The notes under the pieces are model-generated. The model worked only from the letters and a program-made list of their open reading frames with translations, did no database searches and was not told the origin of the DNA. Shown here one piece after another: positions 35,661 through 45,189 of a DNA stretch of 64,000 nucleotides; position 1 is the first letter of the stretch; every line of letters starts with the position of its first letter. Source of the DNA: an uncultured Phycicoccus sp. (GTDB lineage Bacteria > Actinomycetota > Actinomycetes > Actinomycetales > Dermatophilaceae); the NCBI RefSeq assembly GCF_947495705.1, contig NZ_CANLZR010000002.1:349419-413418 (forward strand), written 5' to 3'. Position numbers and translations under genes: made by a program.

Positions 35661-37520
35661 TCACTCGACGGTGACGGACTTGGCCAGGTTGCGGGGCTGG
35701 TCGACGTCCAGACCCTTGGCCGATGCGAGGTGCAGGGCGAAGACCTGGAGCGGGACGACGGCGAGCAGCGGCGCCAGCATCGGGGGGCACTGCGGGATGC
35801 GGATGACCTCGCTCGCGAACGGCACCACGTCCTCGTCGCCGTCGTGCGCGATGACGAGCGTGCGGGCCCCCCGCGCCCGGATCTCCTGGATGTTGGAGAC
35901 GACCTTCTTGTGCAGGTCGTGCGGGGTGTCCGGCCCGGGGACGACGACGAACACCGGCTGCCCGGGCTCGATGAGGGCGATCGGGCCGTGCTTGAGCTCG
36001 CCCGCCGCGAAGCCCTCGGCGTGGATGTAGGCGAGCTCCTTGAGCTTCAGCGCCCCCTCCATCGCCACCGGGAAGCCGACGTGGCGCCCGAGGAAGAGCA
36101 CGGCCCGGCTGTCGGCCATGAACTCGGCCATCTCGGCGACCCGGTCCATCCGGCCGAGGAGGTCCTCGATCTTCTCGGGGATCTCGTGGAGGTCGCGCAG
36201 CACCGCCTTGGCGTCGTCGGCGTAGGTCTCGCCGCGCAGCTGCGCGAGGTAGAGCCCGAGGACGTAGCACGCGGTGATCTGGGCGAGGAAGGCCTTGGTC
36301 GAGGCGACGGCGATCTCGGGGCCGGCGTGGGTGTAGAGGACGGCGTCGGACTCGCGCGGGATCGTCGAGCCGTGGGTGTTGCAGATGGACAGCGTCATCG
36401 CGCCGAGCTCGGTGGCGTGCTTGACCGCCATGAGGGTGTCCATCGTCTCGCCGGACTGGCTGATGGACACGACGAGGGTGTTCTCGTCGACGATCGGGTC
36501 GCAGTAGCGGAACTCGTGGGCGAGGGCGACCTCGACCGGGATCCGGGTCCAGTGCTCGATCGCGTACTTCGCGACCATCCCCGCGTAGGCAGCGGTGCCG
36601 CAGGCGACGATCGTGATGCGGGTGACGCGGCGCAGCTGCTCCTCGGGGATGCGCACCTCGTCCAGGACGAGCCGGCCGGTGTCGTCGGTGCGACCCAGCA
36701 GGGTGTCGGCGACGGCGTGGGGCTGGTCGTGGATCTCCTTCTCCATGAAGGTGTCGTAGCCGCCCTTCTCGGCGGCGGCGGCGTCCCAGGTCACCTCGTA
36801 CGCCTTGCCCACCGCGGGCGAGCCGTCGAAGCCGATGACGTCGTAGCCGTCGGGGGTGATCGTGACGATCTGGTCCTGGCCCAGCTCCACCGCGTGCCGG
36901 GTGTAGCCGATGAACGCGGCGACGTCGCTGCCGAGGAAGTTCTCGCCGTCCCCGACCCCGACGACGAGCGGGCTGTTGCGGCGGGCTCCGACGACGACGC
37001 CCGGGCTGTCGGCGTGGACCGCGAGAAGGGTGAAGGCGCCCTCGAGCCGGTCGACGACGGCTCGCATCGCCTCGGTGAGGTCGCCGAGCCGGTCGTACTC
37101 CCGGCCGAGGAGCTTGGCCGCCACCTCGGTGTCGGTCTCGGACCGGAAGTCGACGCCCTCGGCGAGCAGCCCCTTCTTCAGGGCGTGGAAGTTCTCGATG
37201 ATGCCGTTGTGGATGAGCGCGAGCCGGTCGCCGTCGCCGCCACGGTGGGGGTGGGCGTTACCGTCCGTCGGCCCGCCGTGCGTGGCCCAGCGGGTGTGCC
37301 CGATCGCGGTCCGGGACGCGGACATCGGGTGCGCGTCGAGGGCGGACCTGAGGTTCTCGAGCTTGCCGGCACGCTTCTCGGTGGCGACGCCGTCGTCGGT
37401 GACCAGGGCCACCCCCGCCGAGTCGTAGCCCCGGTACTCGAGGCGCGCGAGCCCCTCCATCGCGACGTCGAGCGCCCTGCCGTCCGTGTTGCGGCCCACA
37501 TAGCCGACGATTCCGCACAT
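35661..37520 (-). CDS. glmS: Glutamine-fructose-6-phosphate aminotransferase
   Basis: 619 residues. Cys2 nucleophile (MCGIVGYVG) of the glutaminase domain, two SIS domains ([28 protein letters not shown]) and the terminal KSVTVE. Makes glucosamine-6-phosphate, the entry to UDP-GlcNAc and the cell wall. First gene of the minus-strand operon. ATG 37520 lies 7 nt after TACGCT (37533-37528), a near-leaderless start; no glmS ribozyme is possible in so short a leader. Divergent from coaA by 112 bp. Confidence 0.97.
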   Translation of the reverse strand: MCGIVGYVGRNTDGRALDVAMEGLARLEYRGYDSAGVALVTDDGVATEKRAGKLENLRSALDAHPMSASRTAIGHTRWATHGGPTDGNAHPHRGGDGDRLALIHNGIIENFHALKKGLLAEGVDFRSETDTEVAAKLLGREYDRLGDLTEAMRAVVDRLEGAFTLLAVHADSPGVVVGARRNSPLVVGVGDGENFLGSDVAAFIGYTRHAVELGQDQIVTITPDGYDVIGFDGSPAVGKAYEVTWDAAAAEKGGYDTFMEKEIHDQPHAVADTLLGRTDDTGRLVLDEVRIPEEQLRRVTRITIVACGTAAYAGMVAKYAIEHWTRIPVEVALAHEFRYCDPIVDENTLVVSISQSGETMDTLMAVKHATELGAMTLSICNTHGSTIPRESDAVLYTHAGPEIAVASTKAFLAQITACYVLGLYLAQLRGETYADDAKAVLRDLHEIPEKIEDLLGRMDRVAEMAEFMADSRAVLFLGRHVGFPVAMEGALKLKELAYIHAEGFAAGELKHGPIALIEPGQPVFVVVPGPDTPHDLHKKVVSNIQEIRARGARTLVIAHDGDEDVVPFASEVIRIPQCPPMLAPLLAVVPLQVFALHLASAKGLDVDQPRNLAKSVTVE

Positions 37521-37632
37521 GCGCGCCAGCGTAGCCCGTGCGGCACGCACCTCCCGCGTCACGGCGGGTGCCGGTCGGGGGCCCCGGGCGCCGGCCCGCG
37601 CCGGGTCCGGGCCGATACGCCATGATGGCGCC

Positions 37633-38616
37633 GTGACCGCGGCCGACGAGGTACTCGCGCGTCTCGGCCTCGCCGGGGACGCCCAGCTGCCGACCCCGTA
37701 CGTCGAGCTCGACCGCGCGGCGTGGTCCCGGCTGCGCGAGAACCACCCGATGAGCCTCACCCAGGACGACCTGTCACGGCTGCGGGGGCTCGGCGACCGG
37801 CTGGACCTGCAGGAGGTGGAGGAGGTCTACCTCCCGCTCTCGCGGCTGCTGCACTTCTACGTCGAGGCCGTTCACGGGCTCCGGCTCGCCACGAGCGAGT
37901 TCCTCGGCGACCGGCCCCGCCGGGTGCCGTTCGTCGTCGGTGTCGCCGGGTCGGTCGCGGTCGGCAAGTCGACGACCGCGCGCATCCTGCGCGAGCTCAT
38001 GAGCCGCTGGCCGCACACCCCGCGGGTCGAGCTGGTGACCACCGACGGCTTCCTCTACCCGAACGCCGAGCTCGAACGCCGAGGACTCCTCCAGCGCAAG
38101 GGCTTTCCCGAGTCGTACGACCGCCGGGCCCTGCTGCGCTTCGTCGCCGACGTCAAGTCCGGGATGCCGGTGGTGGAGGCGCCCCAGTACTCACACCTGA
38201 CCTACGACGTCCTCCCCGAGCCCACCGAGGTGCGCAGGCCCGACGTGCTCATCGTCGAGGGGCTCAACGTCCTGCAGCCCCCGAGCGTCCGCCCCGACGG
38301 CGCGAGCGTCACGACGGTGTCCGACTACTTCGACTTCTCGGTGTACGTCGACGCGCCCGCGACCGACGTGCGGCGCTGGTACGTCGAGCGTTTCCTCCGG
38401 CTGCGGCAGACGGCGTTCGCCGACCCGCAGTCGTACTTCCACCGGTACGCCCGGCTCAGCGACGACGAGGCGCGGGACACGGCGGGGGGCATCTGGGCGG
38501 CCATCAACGAGCCGAACCTCGTGGAGAACATCGAGCCGACCCGGGACCGGGCGACCCTGGTGCTCACCAAGGGCCCCGACCACGCGGTGACGCGGATCCG
38601 GCTGCGCAAGATCTAG
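37633..38616 (+). CDS. coaA: Type I pantothenate kinase
   Basis: 327 residues. P-loop [17 protein letters not shown] near residue 100, followed by TTDGFLYPN and [10 protein letters not shown]. Phosphorylates pantothenate, the first and controlling step of CoA synthesis. GTG 37633 lies 6 nt after CATGAT (37621-37626), so a leaderless start is likely; the frame's upstream extension overlaps glmS. Confidence 0.95.
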   Translation: MTAADEVLARLGLAGDAQLPTPYVELDRAAWSRLRENHPMSLTQDDLSRLRGLGDRLDLQEVEEVYLPLSRLLHFYVEAVHGLRLATSEFLGDRPRRVPFVVGVAGSVAVGKSTTARILRELMSRWPHTPRVELVTTDGFLYPNAELERRGLLQRKGFPESYDRRALLRFVADVKSGMPVVEAPQYSHLTYDVLPEPTEVRRPDVLIVEGLNVLQPPSVRPDGASVTTVSDYFDFSVYVDAPATDVRRWYVERFLRLRQTAFADPQSYFHRYARLSDDEARDTAGGIWAAINEPNLVENIEPTRDRATLVLTKGPDHAVTRIRLRKI

Positions 38617-38623
38617 CGCAGGG

Positions 38624-39349
38624 TCAGTACCAGTGCGGCGAGCGGCTCTGCCACACGCTGAGCGCGTTGCACGGGGTGCCGTAGGAGCGCTTGATGTAGT
38701 CGAGACCCCAACGGATCTGCGTGACGGGGTTGGTCCGCCAGTCGCTGCCCTCGGTGGCCATCTTGCTGGCCGGCAGTGACTGCGGGATGCCGTAGGCCCC
38801 TGACGAGGGGTTGGCGACCCACCAGCGCCAGTCGCTCTCGCCGATCCACAGCTGGTCGAGGCACGGCCACTGCTCCTGGCTGAAGCCGTACTCCGGAAGC
38901 AGCAGCTGGGCTGCGGCCTTGGGGTCCTCCTGGGCGTTGGAGAAGACCCGCTTGCGCTCGGCGGCGCGGGCCGCGCGCTCGGCGTCCTGCTGGCGCTTCT
39001 TCGCCAGCGCGGCGGCCTTCGCCCGCTCGGCCTCGTCGGCCTGGGCCGCGGCGACCGCACGCTGGGCGTTGGTGGCGGACCGGTCGGCGGCGACGCGGTC
39101 GTCATCGGCGTCGGCGACCCGGGCCTGCTCGGAGGAGCTGGTCGTCGTGAACGCGTCCACCGCGAGCGTCAGCGGGTCGGCGTTGGCCGTGTCCTCACCG
39201 ACGCCGCTCAGGGCCACACCGCTGACCACGACGGCCGCGAGGAGGCCGGTGGTGACCACGGGACGCCCGACCGCAGCCAGCATCGACCCACCGCTCGAGC
39301 GCCGCGGGGCGGCGTGGCGTGGGGCGTGGCGGGGTGTGTAGCGAGCCAT
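38624..39349 (-). CDS. Secreted transglycosylase-like protein with coiled-coil
   Basis: 241 residues. Arg/His-rich N terminus (RYTPRHAPRHAAPRR) then a hydrophobic signal/anchor at about 30-52. Residues 75-140 are Ala/Glu/Lys/Arg-rich with coiled-coil character. The C-terminal 90 residues (WPCLDQLWIGESDWRWWVAN, YGIPQSLPASKMA, WGLDYIKRSYG) form the lysozyme-like domain known from actinobacterial aggregation-promoting factors. The catalytic Glu would be in IGESDW. Probably trims peptidoglycan. Weak ribosome site. Converges closely on coaA (7 bp gap). Confidence 0.85.
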   Translation of the reverse strand: MARYTPRHAPRHAAPRRSSGGSMLAAVGRPVVTTGLLAAVVVSGVALSGVGEDTANADPLTLAVDAFTTTSSSEQARVADADDDRVAADRSATNAQRAVAAAQADEAERAKAAALAKKRQQDAERAARAAERKRVFSNAQEDPKAAAQLLLPEYGFSQEQWPCLDQLWIGESDWRWWVANPSSGAYGIPQSLPASKMATEGSDWRTNPVTQIRWGLDYIKRSYGTPCNALSVWQSRSPHWY

Positions 39350-39507
39350 GGTGAAGCGCGGTGGGCCTTCCAGGGGTGGGGACAGGCGAGGGTCCCGGTC
39401 GCAGGCCGGGCGTTACGGAAACGAGACCTTAGCCTACTGGGGCGCCCCGGCGGGCGGAAACGAGGACCTGAGGGGACGCTCAGCCGACGGCCCGCCGGGG
39501 CCCGATC
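39350..39507 (-). promoter_or_regulatory. Upstream region of the secreted transglycosylase-like gene
   Basis: 158 bp. Contains a GC-rich hairpin (GCCCCGGCGGGC with GCCCGCCGGGGC) directly after phoH, probably its terminator, and further on TAGGCT plus the element CGTTTCCGTAACG at about 39410-39425. Rpf-like cell-wall genes often carry c-di-AMP riboswitches, but I could not fit the ydaO consensus. Confidence 0.35.
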
Positions 39508-40845
39508 TCAGACCTCGATCCCCTCCAGCAGGTCGGTGACCAGCGCCGCGATCGGGCTGCGCTCGGACCTCGTGAGCGTGACGTGGGCGAACAGCGGGTG
39601 CCCCTTGAGCGCCTCGACGACGGCGACGACCCCGTCGTGGCGTCCGACGCGCAGGTTGTCGCGCTGGGCGACGTCGTGGGTCAGGACCACCTTGGAGTTC
39701 TGGCCGATCCGCGACAGCACCGTGAGCAGCACGTTGCGCTCGAGGCTCTGGGCCTCGTCGACGATGACGAAGGCGTCGTGCAGGCTGCGGCCGCGGATGT
39801 GGGTGAGCGGCAGGACCTCGAGCATCCCGCGGTCGAGCACCTCCTCGACGACCTCCCGGCTCACCAGGGCCGAGAGGGTGTCGAAGACCGCCTGCCCCCA
39901 CGGGTTCATCTTCTCGGCCTCCGAGCCGGGCAGGTACCCCAGCTCCTGGCCGCCGACGGCGTAGAGCGGCCGGAAGACGACGACCTTGCGCTGCTGGCGT
40001 CGCTCCATGACCGCCTCGAGCCCGGCGCACAGGGCGAGCGCGGACTTCCCGGTGCCGGCGCGCCCGCCGAGGCTGAGGATGCCGACATCGGGGTCGAGGA
40101 GCAGGTCGAGCGCGATGCGCTGCTCGGCGCTGCGGCCGTGCAGCCCGAAGGCGTCCCGGTCGCCGCGGACCAGCCGCACCTGCTTGTCGGCGCCCACCCG
40201 GCCCAGGCCCGAGCCGCGGGGCGAGAGCAGCTTGAGCCCGGTGTGGCACGGCAGCTCGGCCGCCTGGGGGTTCTCGAGGCGGCCGTACTCGTAGAGGTGG
40301 TCCATCTCCTCGACCGTGACGTCGAGCTCGGCCATGCCGGTCCACCCGGACTCGACCGCGAGCTCGGCCCGGTACTCCTCGGCGTCGAGGCCGCACGCCG
40401 AGGCCTTGACCCGCATCGGGAGGTCCTTGCTGACGACCGTGACGAGGCGCCCCTCGTTCGCGAGGTTGCGCGAGACCGCGAGGATGCGGGTGTCGTTGTC
40501 ACCGAGCCGGAACCCGGCAGGCAGCGACATGGCGTCGGTGTGGTTGAGCTCGACCCGCAGGGAGCCGCCGTCGTCGCCGACCGGCACCGGGGCGTCGAGA
40601 CGGCCCGCCTTGATGCGGAGGTCGTCGAGCATCCGCAGCGACTGGCGGGCGAAGTACCCCAGCTCGGGGTGGTGCCGTTTGGCCTCGAGCTCGGTGACCA
40701 CGACGACCGGGAGGACGACCTCGTGCTCGGCGAACCTGAAGATCGCGCGGGGGTCCGAGAGGAGTACCGAGGTGTCGAGCACGAACGTGCGACGCGGCTC
40801 CTTCCCCCGGGCTGTCGTGTCTGCCGTCCGCGTGGAAGAGGCCAT
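39508..40845 (-). CDS. phoH2: PhoH2-type protein: PIN domain plus PhoH ATPase
   Basis: 445 residues. N-terminal PIN ribonuclease domain (1-150: [32 protein letters not shown] with acidic metal ligands) and C-terminal PhoH domain with Walker [13 protein letters not shown] near residue 272 and Walker [10 protein letters not shown]. Mycobacterial PhoH2 is an ATP-driven RNA helicase/RNase; a similar toxin-like RNA-unwinding nuclease is expected here. Start ATG 40845 after CAGGAG. No antitoxin frame visible upstream. Confidence 0.93.
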   Translation of the reverse strand: MASSTRTADTTARGKEPRRTFVLDTSVLLSDPRAIFRFAEHEVVLPVVVVTELEAKRHHPELGYFARQSLRMLDDLRIKAGRLDAPVPVGDDGGSLRVELNHTDAMSLPAGFRLGDNDTRILAVSRNLANEGRLVTVVSKDLPMRVKASACGLDAEEYRAELAVESGWTGMAELDVTVEEMDHLYEYGRLENPQAAELPCHTGLKLLSPRGSGLGRVGADKQVRLVRGDRDAFGLHGRSAEQRIALDLLLDPDVGILSLGGRAGTGKSALALCAGLEAVMERRQQRKVVVFRPLYAVGGQELGYLPGSEAEKMNPWGQAVFDTLSALVSREVVEEVLDRGMLEVLPLTHIRGRSLHDAFVIVDEAQSLERNVLLTVLSRIGQNSKVVLTHDVAQRDNLRVGRHDGVVAVVEALKGHPLFAHVTLTRSERSPIAALVTDLLEGIEV

Positions 40846-40905
40846 TGCCGCTCCTGGTCATCGAAGGAGGTGGTGCCGTGGTGACGACGCTACGACCCAC
40901 CCGAT

Positions 40906-40932
40906 GCCGGGGGCCGGGATGCGGGCCCCGGC
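40906..40932 (-). terminator. Hairpin downstream of the Z-prenyl synthase gene
   Basis: GCCGGGG...CCCCGGC stem with an inner CC/GG pair around GGATGC, about 120 nt after the gene stop and 60 nt before phoH. Confidence 0.5.
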
Positions 40933-41053
40933 GTGTCGGCACGGGTGTGGCTGATGTGACTCACGAGGTCGCTGTGGCGAAAAGTCACCCGTTCGTCACG
41001 GCCCCGGTCGGCCGTTCGTCGTCGGCCGCCGAGGGCCGGACGCTCGCGGGCCG

Positions 41054-41818
41054 TCAGGCGCCGAAGCGGCGGTGGCGCTCGCCGTAGGCGCGCAGGGCGC
41101 GCAGGAAGTCGACCTTGCGGAAGTCCGGCCAGTACGCCTCGCAGAAGTAGAACTCGCTGTGGGCGCTCTGCCACAGGAGGAAGCCCGACAGACGCTGTTC
41201 ACCCGAGGTCCGGATGACGAGGTCCGGGTCGGGCTGGCCCTTCGTGTAGAGGTGCTCCGCGATGTGCTCGACGTCGATGACCTCGGCGAGCTCCTCGATG
41301 CTCGTCCCCCGGCCCGCGTGTTCCTGCAGGAGACTCCGCACGGCGTCGGCGATCTCGCGGCGACCCCCGTACCCCACGGCGACGTTGACGAGCATGCCGT
41401 CGATGCCGGCGGTGCGCTCGGCGGCCGCCTTGAGTCGCTGGGTCGTCGCGGCCGGGAGCAGGTCCAGGGCCCCGACGGGGTTGATGCGCCAGCGGCCCGT
41501 GTCGGCAAAGGAGTCGACCGTGTCCTCGATGATGCCGAGCAGGGGCCGGAGCTCGGCCTCCGGGCGGTTGAGGTTGTCGGTCGACAGGAGCCACAGCGTG
41601 ACGACCTCGACCCCGACCTCCTCGCACCACTCCAGGACGTTGCCGATGTTGACGGCACCGGCGCGGTGGCCCTCCTCGGTCCCGGCCCCGCGCAGCTTGG
41701 CCCAGCGGCGGTTGCCGTCGACGAGGACGCCGACGTGGCGGGGCACCGGCGAGGACCCGAGCTGGCGGGTGAGGCGCTTGGCGTAGGCGGCGTAGAGCAC
41801 GTCCATGAACCGCCCCAT
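41054..41818 (-). CDS. Cis-isoprenyl diphosphate synthase (short-chain type)
   Basis: 254 residues. LVDGNRRWAKLRGA near residue 33 with catalytic Asp, and C-terminal DLVIRTSGEQRLSGFLLWQ. Adds isopentenyl units in Z configuration; the NRRWA variant of the NGRWA motif resembles mycobacterial Rv1086 (Z-farnesyl diphosphate synthase), not the decaprenyl synthase. The product would feed carrier lipid synthesis. ATG 41818 follows GGGAGG by 9 nt. The -10 TAGCGT at 41879-41874 gives about 50 nt of leader. Confidence 0.92.
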   Translation of the reverse strand: MGRFMDVLYAAYAKRLTRQLGSSPVPRHVGVLVDGNRRWAKLRGAGTEEGHRAGAVNIGNVLEWCEEVGVEVVTLWLLSTDNLNRPEAELRPLLGIIEDTVDSFADTGRWRINPVGALDLLPAATTQRLKAAAERTAGIDGMLVNVAVGYGGRREIADAVRSLLQEHAGRGTSIEELAEVIDVEHIAEHLYTKGQPDPDLVIRTSGEQRLSGFLLWQSAHSEFYFCEAYWPDFRKVDFLRALRAYGERHRRFGA

Positions 41819-41967
41819 CCCGCTCTCGTCCTCCCGCCAGACCTGAGCCGCCCGGGTCCGGACGACGGGGGTCACGCTACTCCGGCTGCCCGGGAGCCCC
41901 GCCGGAGATCATGTGTGGACCTCGTGTGCAGCTGGTGCGCAGTGGATGGAGGTGCACGTGTCCGCCA

Positions 41968-41998
41968 AACCTACGCTCGCGTAGGTTAGAATGAGGCG
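41968..41998 (+). promoter_or_regulatory. Palindromic operator and leaderless promoter of trhA
   Basis: Perfect inverted repeat AACCTACGC-TC-GCGTAGGTT at 41968-41987, overlapping the -10 TAGAAT (41987-41992), which ends 6 nt before ATG 41999. The repeat resembles TetR-family sites found before fatty-acid desaturase genes in actinobacteria. Confidence 0.7.
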
Positions 41999-42715
41999 AT
42001 GGATCCCGCCGAGCGCACCAGCCCTCCCGACGCCGGACGGCTCGACGCGCTCGAGAGCCGGGTCGAGGCGGCCATGAGCCAGGTGAAGCCTCACCTGCGC
42101 GGTTGGCTGCACGCCGGCATGGCTCCCATCGCGCTCGTCGCGGGCATCGTGCTCGTCATCATCGCCGGAACGGTCGAGGGCAAGGTCTCGGCCGCCGTGT
42201 TCGCCGGGACGGCCGTGCTCCTCTTCGGGACCTCGGCCATCTACCACCGCGGCACCTGGTCGCCCCGCGTGGGCGGCATCCTCCGACGCCTCGACCACTC
42301 CAACATCTTCCTCATCATCGCCGGCACCTACACCCCGTTCGCGCTGCTGCTGCCGGCGGACCAGGCCCGGCGCATGCTGCTCATCGTGTGGGCCGGCGCC
42401 ATCCTCGGGGTGCTGTTCCGGGTCTTCTGGAGCCACGCCCCGCGCTGGCTGTACGTCCCGGCCTACCTCATGCTCGGCTGGGTGGCGGTCTTCTACTTCC
42501 GCCCGCTCCTGGACCACGTCGGCGCGGCCGCGATGACCTGGGTCGTCATCGGGGGTGTGCTCTACAGCGTCGGCGCCCTCGTCTACGGGACGAAGCGGCC
42601 CGACATCTCACCCCGCTGGTTCGGCTTCCACGAGGTGTTCCACGCGCTGACCGTGCTGGCGTTCACCGCGCACTTCGTCGCGGCGTCCCTGGCCCTCACC
42701 GGCACCCAGGCCTGA
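41999..42715 (+). CDS. trhA: Hemolysin III / TrhA (PAQR family) membrane protein
   Basis: 238 residues, seven predicted membrane helices from about residue 38. PAQR signatures: SAIYHRGTW near residue 80, LDHSNIFLIIAGTYTPFALL near residue 99 and FHEVFHALTVLAFTAHFVA with the C-terminal His pair. Members are Zn-dependent hydrolase-like proteins linked to membrane fluidity and energetics; true haemolysin activity is doubtful. Leaderless start with a palindromic operator directly upstream suggests control by a lipid-sensing TetR regulator. Confidence 0.93.
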   Translation: MDPAERTSPPDAGRLDALESRVEAAMSQVKPHLRGWLHAGMAPIALVAGIVLVIIAGTVEGKVSAAVFAGTAVLLFGTSAIYHRGTWSPRVGGILRRLDHSNIFLIIAGTYTPFALLLPADQARRMLLIVWAGAILGVLFRVFWSHAPRWLYVPAYLMLGWVAVFYFRPLLDHVGAAAMTWVVIGGVLYSVGALVYGTKRPDISPRWFGFHEVFHALTVLAFTAHFVAASLALTGTQA

Positions 42716-42749
42716 CGCCGCCCGTGCGGCCCCCGGGGGTCCGGCTCGG

Positions 42750-42998
42750 TCAGCCCGGCCGGCCGTCTTCGGCGGTGGCCGACCCGTCGCCGGGCTCGTC
42801 GTCACCGGTCTCGGCCACCTCGTCCGGGCCCGCCTGCGCCTCGTCCGGCCCGCGGTGCGCGCGCTGTTGCCGGTAGGACATGCGCCGCATGCGCTCGTTC
42901 ATGTTGCGCATGAGGAACCAGAGCGCGAGGGCGAGCAGCGAGAAGGCGATGAAGGCGAGGAAGCCCGGCAGCGCCGCGCTGGTTGCGGAGTCGTTCAT
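42750..42998 (-). CDS. Small membrane protein linked to mca
   Basis: 82 residues. One hydrophobic helix (about 11-30: [19 protein letters not shown]), then a basic segment ([16 protein letters not shown]) and an acidic, low-complexity tail. Function unknown; a comparable small membrane protein lies beside mca in mycobacteria (Rv1083). ATG 42998 overlaps the mca stop (ATGA). Confidence 0.8.
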   Translation of the reverse strand: MNDSATSAALPGFLAFIAFSLLALALWFLMRNMNERMRRMSYRQQRAHRGPDEAQAGPDEVAETGDDEPGDGSATAEDGRPG

Positions 42999-43933
42999 GC
43001 GGCCCGTTCCGTCCTGGAGTCGTGGATGAGGCGGAGCCCCGGGGTGGTGGCCATCGCGTCGGCCTCGGTGACGTCGGCGGGGAGCCCCGCGAAGAGGTCG
43101 TCCTCACCCTCGCTGATCGGGACGTAGGAGGCGGCGGCCTCGAACTCCTCGACCGGCCAGACCTCCTGCTGCACCTCACGCGGCACCTTGAACCAGGTGC
43201 CGTCGGGGTCGACCTGCGTCGCGTGCGCGAGCAGGGCGGCGTCGCGGCGGTCGTACCACTCGGCGCACGCGACCTTGGTCGTGACGGCACGGTCCTGGCG
43301 GTCCCACCGCTCGAGCCACTCGGCGTAGGGGCTCTCCTCGCCGAGCGCGGTGAGGGCCTCGTGGAAGGCCTCGATGCGCGCCTTGCTGAAGGTCTGGTTG
43401 TAGTAGAGCTTCAGCGGCTGCCAGGCGGGGCCGGCGTCGGGGAACCGCGAGGCGTCGCCCGCCGCGGAGAACGCCGCCACCGAGACGTCGTGGCACATGA
43501 TGTGGTCGGGGTGGGGGTAGCCGCCGTTCTCGTCGTACGTCGTCAGGACGTGCGGGCGGAACCGGCGGATCTCGCGCACGAGGGCCTCGGTGGTGACCTC
43601 GAGAGGCTCGAGGGCGAAGCAGCCGTCGGGCAGCGGCGGCAGCGGGTCGCCCTCGGGCAGGCCGGAGTCGACGAAGCCGAGCCAGGTGTGCTGGACGCCG
43701 AGGATCTGCTGCGCGCGCGCCATCTCGTCGCGCCGGACGTGGACGAGGTCGCGCAGGATGTGGATGTCGTCCTGGAGCCGCGGGTTGAGGATGCTGCCGC
43801 GCTCACCCCCGGTGCAGGAGACGACGAGGACCTCGTGGCCCGCGTCGACGTACTTGGCCATCGTCGCGGCGCCCTTGCTCGACTCGTCGTCCGGGTGCGC
43901 GTGGACGCACATGAGCCGGAGCCGTTCGGACAT
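42995..43933 (-). CDS. mca: Mycothiol S-conjugate amidase
   Basis: 312 residues, LmbE-like zinc hydrolase. Zn ligands in [17 protein letters not shown] near residue 11 and HPDHIMCH near residue 146. Cleaves mycothiol conjugates to release mercapturic acids for export, a detoxification route unique to actinobacteria. Length and the segment [13 protein letters not shown] distinguish Mca from the biosynthetic deacetylase MshB. GAAGGG precedes ATG 43933. Confidence 0.95.
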   Translation of the reverse strand: MSERLRLMCVHAHPDDESSKGAATMAKYVDAGHEVLVVSCTGGERGSILNPRLQDDIHILRDLVHVRRDEMARAQQILGVQHTWLGFVDSGLPEGDPLPPLPDGCFALEPLEVTTEALVREIRRFRPHVLTTYDENGGYPHPDHIMCHDVSVAAFSAAGDASRFPDAGPAWQPLKLYYNQTFSKARIEAFHEALTALGEESPYAEWLERWDRQDRAVTTKVACAEWYDRRDAALLAHATQVDPDGTWFKVPREVQQEVWPVEEFEAAASYVPISEGEDDLFAGLPADVTEADAMATTPGLRLIHDSRTERAA

Positions 43934-44024
43934 GCGGGACCCTTCGGTGTGGTGGGCTCGGGGCATCCCCGAGAATGGAGGTTCCCATTCTGTCACCCGG
44001 CCCCGACCGTCTCCGAGGAGCACC

Positions 44025-44396
44025 GTGCGACCGCCCGATCCCCGGACCCCGTCCGGCCGCCGCCAGTGGCTCGCCATCGCGGCGGTCCTCGCCGCCGTGG
44101 CCGCCGTGTCCTGGTACGGGTGGACCACGACCGCCGGTCAGGTGCGGCCCGAGGTGACCGCCTACGACGTCCGGTCCGACGCCGCCATCCGGGTCGAGTA
44201 CGACCTGGTCCGGCCGGCGGGCACGCCGGTGACCTGCCGGGTCAGCGCCCTCGACAGCCGCAAGGGCCGGGTCGGCGTCGTGACCGACGAGATCCCGGCC
44301 GGCGGCGGCCCCGTCGTCCACCGCGTCGTCGACATCCGCACCAGCGCCCGAGCGGTGACCGGCGTCGTCGAGTCCTGCGTCCGCGTCGGTCCCTGA
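44025..44396 (+). CDS. DUF4307 family membrane protein
   Basis: 123 residues. One transmembrane helix (about 14-36: [19 protein letters not shown]) and an extracellular beta-rich domain ([20 protein letters not shown], then [16 protein letters not shown]). Conserved next to mca (Rv1081c position in M. tuberculosis); function unknown. GTG 44025 is preceded by GAGGAG. Divergent from mca by 91 bp. Confidence 0.85.
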   Translation: MRPPDPRTPSGRRQWLAIAAVLAAVAAVSWYGWTTTAGQVRPEVTAYDVRSDAAIRVEYDLVRPAGTPVTCRVSALDSRKGRVGVVTDEIPAGGGPVVHRVVDIRTSARAVTGVVESCVRVGP

Positions 44397-44400
44397 CCTG

Positions 44401-44420
44401 CGCCGACGGCGCCGTCGGCG
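44401..44420 (+). terminator. Palindrome after the DUF4307 gene
   Basis: CGCCGACGGC followed at once by GCCGTCGGCG, a 20-bp perfect palindrome 4 bp after the stop. Confidence 0.5.
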
Positions 44421-44488
44421 AGCAGCGCCGAGGCCGCTCGTCGGCCCCTGACGGCCGGAACAGATGTGCTTCCCGGGGTGCACGTTGC

Positions 44489-44622
44489 TAGACTGGTCAC
44501 TTCACGTTCGGGTCTGGGTCGAGAAGCGCCGAGAAGAGGCGGTCGACCCGGGCCCGTTGCCGTAGCACCCTCGGCGCCACCCGCGAGGGTCCGGCGCCCC
44601 ACGTACCAGGAGTTGACCACCC
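44489..44622 (+). promoter_or_regulatory. greA promoter and long leader
   Basis: A good -10 (TAGACT, 44489-44494) with no clear -35 gives a leader of about 120 nt before GTG 44623. The leader is GC-rich and can fold; no riboswitch class recognised. Confidence 0.45.
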
Positions 44623-45111
44623 GTGACCGAGACGACGACCAACCAGAGCTACCTCACCCAGGGCGCGTACGACCGTCTCAAGGGCGAGCTCGAAGAGCTG
44701 TCCGGCCCGGGTCGTACCGAGATCGCCAAGCGCATCGAGGCCGCCCGCGAGGAGGGCGACCTCAAGGAGAACGGCGGCTACCACGCGGCCAAGGAGGAGC
44801 AGGGCAAGATGGAGGCCCGCATCCGCCAGCTCACCCAGCTCCTCGAGAACGCGACGATCGGCGAGACGCCCCCCGACGACGGCATCGTCGAGCCGGGGAT
44901 GATCGTCACCGTCGAGATGTTCGGCGACGAGGAGCAGTTCCTCCTCGGCTCGCGCGAGATCATCGACCCCTCGATGCAGGTGTTCTCCGAGAAGTCCCCG
45001 ATCGGCGAGGCCGTCAACGGTCACAAGGTCGGCGACACCGTCTCGTACGAGGCCCCCAACGGCAAGCAGATCGAGGTCGCCATCAAGGCCGCGACGCCGT
45101 ACACCGGCTGA
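44623..45111 (+). CDS. greA: Transcription elongation factor GreA
   Basis: 162 residues. N-terminal antiparallel coiled coil (about 10-80: LKGELEELSGPGRTEIAKRI, then EEGDLKENGGYHAAKEEQG with the acidic tip residues) and C-terminal FKBP-like domain (SPIGEAVNGHKVGDTVSYEA). Stimulates RNA polymerase to cleave backtracked transcripts. GTG start. Confidence 0.97.
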   Translation: MTETTTNQSYLTQGAYDRLKGELEELSGPGRTEIAKRIEAAREEGDLKENGGYHAAKEEQGKMEARIRQLTQLLENATIGETPPDDGIVEPGMIVTVEMFGDEEQFLLGSREIIDPSMQVFSEKSPIGEAVNGHKVGDTVSYEAPNGKQIEVAIKAATPYTG

Positions 45112-45123
45112 TCCCTCGACCGC

Positions 45124-45163
45124 GACGACGGCCCGTCACCCCTGGGGGTGGCGGGCCGTCGTC
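45124..45163 (+). terminator. greA terminator
   Basis: Stem GACGACGGCCCG/CGGGCCGTCGTC capped by CACCCC/GGGGTG, 13 nt after the stop; shared with the convergent MutL gene. Confidence 0.8.
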
Positions 45164-45189
45164 GTGATCGCGGCCGGTCTCGGCCCGGG

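Noticed and set aside
37521..37632. glmS ribozyme
   Set aside because: The predicted leader of glmS is 0-1 nt, leaving no space for the ribozyme, which is known from Firmicutes.
39350..39507. c-di-AMP (ydaO) riboswitch before the secreted transglycosylase-like gene
   Set aside because: The genomic context fits, but the conserved core and pseudoknot sequences could not be found and the region is too short.
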